Below are positions 61,881-64,000 of a stretch of 64,000 nt of DNA, one piece after another. Origin of the DNA: Nostocoides sp. Soil756 (GTDB taxonomy: Bacteria > Actinomycetota > Actinomycetes > Actinomycetales > Dermatophilaceae); NCBI RefSeq assembly GCF_001428065.1, contig NZ_LMSE01000007.1, positions 115,851 through 179,850 of the forward strand, in the 5' to 3' direction. The notes under the pieces were generated by a model. It did not search any database and was not told the DNA's origin. It saw only the letters and a program-made list of their open reading frames with translations. The number at the start of each line of letters is the position of its first letter. Within the stretch, counting starts at the first letter, position 1. A program made the position numbers and the translations under genes.

Positions 61881-63430
61881 CGGGTGGCCTCCTCGCGGCG
61901 GAACATGCCGAGCATCCGGGCCGTGACCCGGAACCCGCCGAACACGTTGATGCTGGCCACCAGGATGCCGACGAAGGCCAGCACCGTGACGGCCGCGTGG
62001 CCCCGCCCGACCTGGAGGAGGGCGCCCACGACGATGATGCCGCTGATGGCGTTGGTGACCGACATCAGCGGCGTGTGCAGCGCGTGGTGCACGTTGCCGA
62101 TGACGTAGAAGCCGATGACCACCGCGAGCATGAAGACCATGAAGTGCCCCAGGAAGGGCGCCGGGGCGAAGACCGACACCAGCAGGAACAGGGCGACAGC
62201 GGCGCCGGCCAGCGCCAGCCTGGTGCTGGCGCTCATCGGCGTCTTCGGCTCGGGGGCGACCCGGTCGAGGGTGGCGACGGCGGTGCCGGGCGCGGGCGCG
62301 GCCGCCGACACCTGGACCGGCGGCGGTGGCCACAGCACCTCCCCCTCCCGCACGACGGTCATCCCACGCTGCACCACGTCGTCGAGGTCGAGCACGAGCT
62401 CGCCGTCCTGGCCGGGGGTCAGCAGCTTCATCAGGTTGACCAGGTTGGTGCCGAACAGCTGGGAGGCCTGGGTGGGGAGGCGGCCCGGCAGGTCGGTGTA
62501 GCCCAGGATCGTGACGCCGTGATCGGTCACGACCTTCTGGCCCGCCACGGTGCCGGCGACGTTGCCCCCGTTGGCCGCGGCCATGTCGACGACGACCGAG
62601 CCCGGCTTCATCGACGCGACCATCTCCTCGGTGAAGAGACGGGGGGCGGGGCGGCCGGGGATGAGGGCGGTGGTGATGACGATGTCGACGTCGGCGGCCT
62701 GCTCGGCATAGAGCGCCGCGGCCTTGGCGTCGAAGTCGGCGCTGGTCTCCTTCGCGTAGCCGTCGGCCGAGGGGCCGGAGTCGTCGACGTCGATGCGCAG
62801 GAACTGGGCGCCCATCGACTCGACCTGCTCGGCCACCTCGGGGCGGGCGTCGAAGGCCCGGACCACGGCACCGAGGCTGTTGGCGGTACCGATGGCGGCC
62901 AGCCCGGCCACCCCGGCGCCCACGACGAGGACCTTGGCCGGCGGCACCTTGCCCGCCGCGGTGACCTGCCCGGTGAAGAACGAGCCGAACTCGTGGGCGG
63001 CCTCGATGACGGCCCGGTAGCCGCCGATGTTGGCCATCGACGACAGCACGTCGAGGGACTGGGCCCGCGAGATGCGCGGCACGGCGTCCATCGCCAGGGC
63101 GGTGACCCCGCGGTCGGCCAGCTTCTGGACCAGCTCGGGCTCGAGGGCGGGCGACATCAAGGAGGCGACCAGCTGGCCGGGGCGCAGCCGCTCGAGCTCG
63201 TCGTCGGAGGGGGCGTTGATCTTGAGGATGACGTCGGCGTTCCAGACGGCGTCGTCGATGACATCGGCCCCGGCGGCGCGGTAGGCGGTGTCGTCGAAGC
63301 TGGCGAGTCGGCCGGCACCGTGCTCGACGAAGACGACGTAGCCGAGCGCGACGAGCTGCTCGACGGTGCGCGGGGTCGCGGCCACCCGCGTCTCACCGGG
63401 CCGGGACTCGCGGGGGACGCCGATGCGCAC
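61877..63430 (-). CDS. pntA: NAD(P)+ transhydrogenase subunit alpha
   Basis: A 517-residue subunit: NAD-binding domain I ([40 protein letters not shown] near residue 170) followed by a membrane part of three to four helices (from residue 405; [20 protein letters not shown]). The GTG at 63430 has GAGAGGA upstream at good spacing and begins the family's normal MRIGVPRE start. First gene of the pntAB operon. The alpha subunit is fused (AA plus AB), unlike split forms in some actinobacteria. Confidence 0.95.
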   Translation of the reverse strand: MRIGVPRESRPGETRVAATPRTVEQLVALGYVVFVEHGAGRLASFDDTAYRAAGADVIDDAVWNADVILKINAPSDDELERLRPGQLVASLMSPALEPELVQKLADRGVTALAMDAVPRISRAQSLDVLSSMANIGGYRAVIEAAHEFGSFFTGQVTAAGKVPPAKVLVVGAGVAGLAAIGTANSLGAVVRAFDARPEVAEQVESMGAQFLRIDVDDSGPSADGYAKETSADFDAKAAALYAEQAADVDIVITTALIPGRPAPRLFTEEMVASMKPGSVVVDMAAANGGNVAGTVAGQKVVTDHGVTILGYTDLPGRLPTQASQLFGTNLVNLMKLLTPGQDGELVLDLDDVVQRGMTVVREGEVLWPPPPVQVSAAAPAPGTAVATLDRVAPEPKTPMSASTRLALAGAAVALFLLVSVFAPAPFLGHFMVFMLAVVIGFYVIGNVHHALHTPLMSVTNAISGIIVVGALLQVGRGHAAVTVLAFVGILVASINVFGGFRVTARMLGMFRREEATR

Positions 63431-63527
63431 GGGGGTTCCTCTCCGGAGGGGACGGGTGCGACCGAACCTATCGGGTCGGGACGGGCGCGGCACGCCCCGT
63501 ATCACCGGGATCACGCCCGGCCGGACG

Positions 63528-63568
63528 CCACGACGCGCCGGCCCCCGGCGGGGGTCGGCGCGTCGTGG
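63528..63568 (-). terminator. hairpin after the partial gene at the right edge
   Basis: Arms CCACGACGCGCCG (63528-63540) and its perfect complement (63556-63568) close a 15-base G/C loop. It lies 39 bases after the stop of the leftward gene at 63607 and before pntA, so termination is likely. Confidence 0.65.
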
Positions 63569-63606
63569 TCAGCGCCCGGGCGCGGCCGGGCCAGCGGACG
63601 CGGCGC

Positions 63607-64000
63607 TCAGCCCTCCGAGCGGCGGAAGCCGCTGCGCTCGGCGGCGCCCGCGTCGTAGAACCAGACGTCGGCCTGGGCCTCGTCGTAGCCGGGGTCGCCC
63701 GGGACGCGGAAAGTCATCGTGTCGCGGTAGGCCTGCACCGGGTGGTCCAGCGGCTGGGCGCCGTCGTCCAGCGGCGCCGCCGAGCCCATCCCGTAGCCGC
63801 CGTCGCGGATCTCGTGGAACTCCGAGATGCGGCGGGCCGGCGCCGGCGGCTCGACGGCCGGCTCGTCGTGGGCGGCGTCCGGTTCGTCGTGGGCGGCGTC
63901 CTCCTCGGCCGGGGCCTCGTCGTGGCTCGCGGACTCGTCGTGGCTCGCGGACCCGCCGTGGCTCGCGGACCCGCCGTGGGCGGCGGCCGGCTCGTCGTGG
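63607..64000 (-). CDS. hypothetical protein with His/Asp/Glu-rich repeats (N-terminus beyond window)
   Basis: The frame stays open to the window edge, so only the last 131 residues are seen. The visible start is a run of degenerate repeats: HDEPAAAHGGSASHGGSAS, then HDESASHDEAPAEEDAAHD. After that comes a compact end: RRISEFHEIRDGGYGMGSAA, DTMTFRVPGDPGYDEAQADV and WFYDAGAAERSGFRRSEG. The ending resembles a small surface domain with the pattern VPG...Y...F...A...GFRxS, but I am not sure of the family. Alternating His and acidic residues suggest divalent-metal binding. The repeat is based on an 18-bp DNA unit that could vary in number. Confidence 0.7.
   Translation of the reverse strand, partial: HDEPAAAHGGSASHGGSASHDESASHDEAPAEEDAAHDEPDAAHDEPAVEPPAPARRISEFHEIRDGGYGMGSAAPLDDGAQPLDHPVQAYRDTMTFRVPGDPGYDEAQADVWFYDAGAAERSGFRRSEG

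Noticed and set aside
63480..63606. Promoter of pntAB resolved to boxes
   Set aside because: No convincing -35/-10 pair was found between the hairpin at 63528-63568 and the GTG at 63430.

Overview
The window is very GC-rich, and most genes are packed into short operons joined by GTGA, ATGA or TGATG overlaps with many GTG starts. It carries an F420-dependent glucose-6-phosphate dehydrogenase, a GuaB1-type IMPDH relative, a DUF3073 gene and a tRNA Glu-Asp-(Phe) cluster. Together these point to an actinobacterium, probably Micrococcales and perhaps Intrasporangiaceae-like. The family placement is inference.

Layout. 1-1566: the end of an integrated element (partial ISL3 transposase, a decayed MNT/HEPN toxin-antitoxin pair) that stops at the 3' half of a tRNA-Lys gene. 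1709-9725: housekeeping genes, including metY, an MDR oxidoreductase, a MarR regulator and a two-gene sugar epimerase operon. Two manganese-type (yybP-ykoY) riboswitch candidates sit here, one before a TMEM165/GDT1-family exporter and one before a TerC-family protein. 9740-19965: ten genes around a CarH/LitR-type B12 photoreceptor. A seven-gene operon (FAD oxidoreductase, DUF1365, CFAS-type methyltransferase, SRPBCC, SDR, CPBP protease, photolyase) diverges from carH-CFAS-DUF1295. The shared 77-bp promoter region carries repeats over both -35 boxes. This looks like a light-switched lipid-modification and DNA-repair regulon and is the most coherent system in the window. 20029-25841: DUF445, guaB1, a PLP enzyme, DUF1990 and a PHP protein.

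26180-38914: an island of about 12.7 kb inserted into tRNA-Phe, bounded by 35-bp tRNA-Phe repeats that differ at one base. It carries an IS630 copy, a lipoprotein/ABC/FtsX-type transporter operon and a two-component system. The sensor and regulator genes are separated by a 4.2-kb IS21-family element that itself carries a secreted metzincin and a lipoprotein. No integrase gene is recognisable. 39206-46190: a DUF2254 protein, a potassium channel, a broken PHP gene, a CadC-like sensor with a CDF metal exporter, a flippase-like membrane protein and an aldo/keto reductase. 46287-56092: an HpaI-type aldolase with no normal start codon, ligB, GNAT, enoyl-CoA hydratase, TetR with an SGNH hydrolase, an fgd-AMACR pair and a branched-chain amino acid dehydrogenase. 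56321-64000: DUF3073, an NCS1 permease with a cysteine hydrolase, purM, pntAB and the 3' part of a gene encoding histidine- and acid-rich repeats.

Several intergenic palindrome families recur: three copies of a GAGAGGAGG-armed inverted repeat, two copies of a TTTCGGGGT-centred bipartite palindrome, and one perfect 18-bp cruciform. All names come from sequence recognition without database searches.
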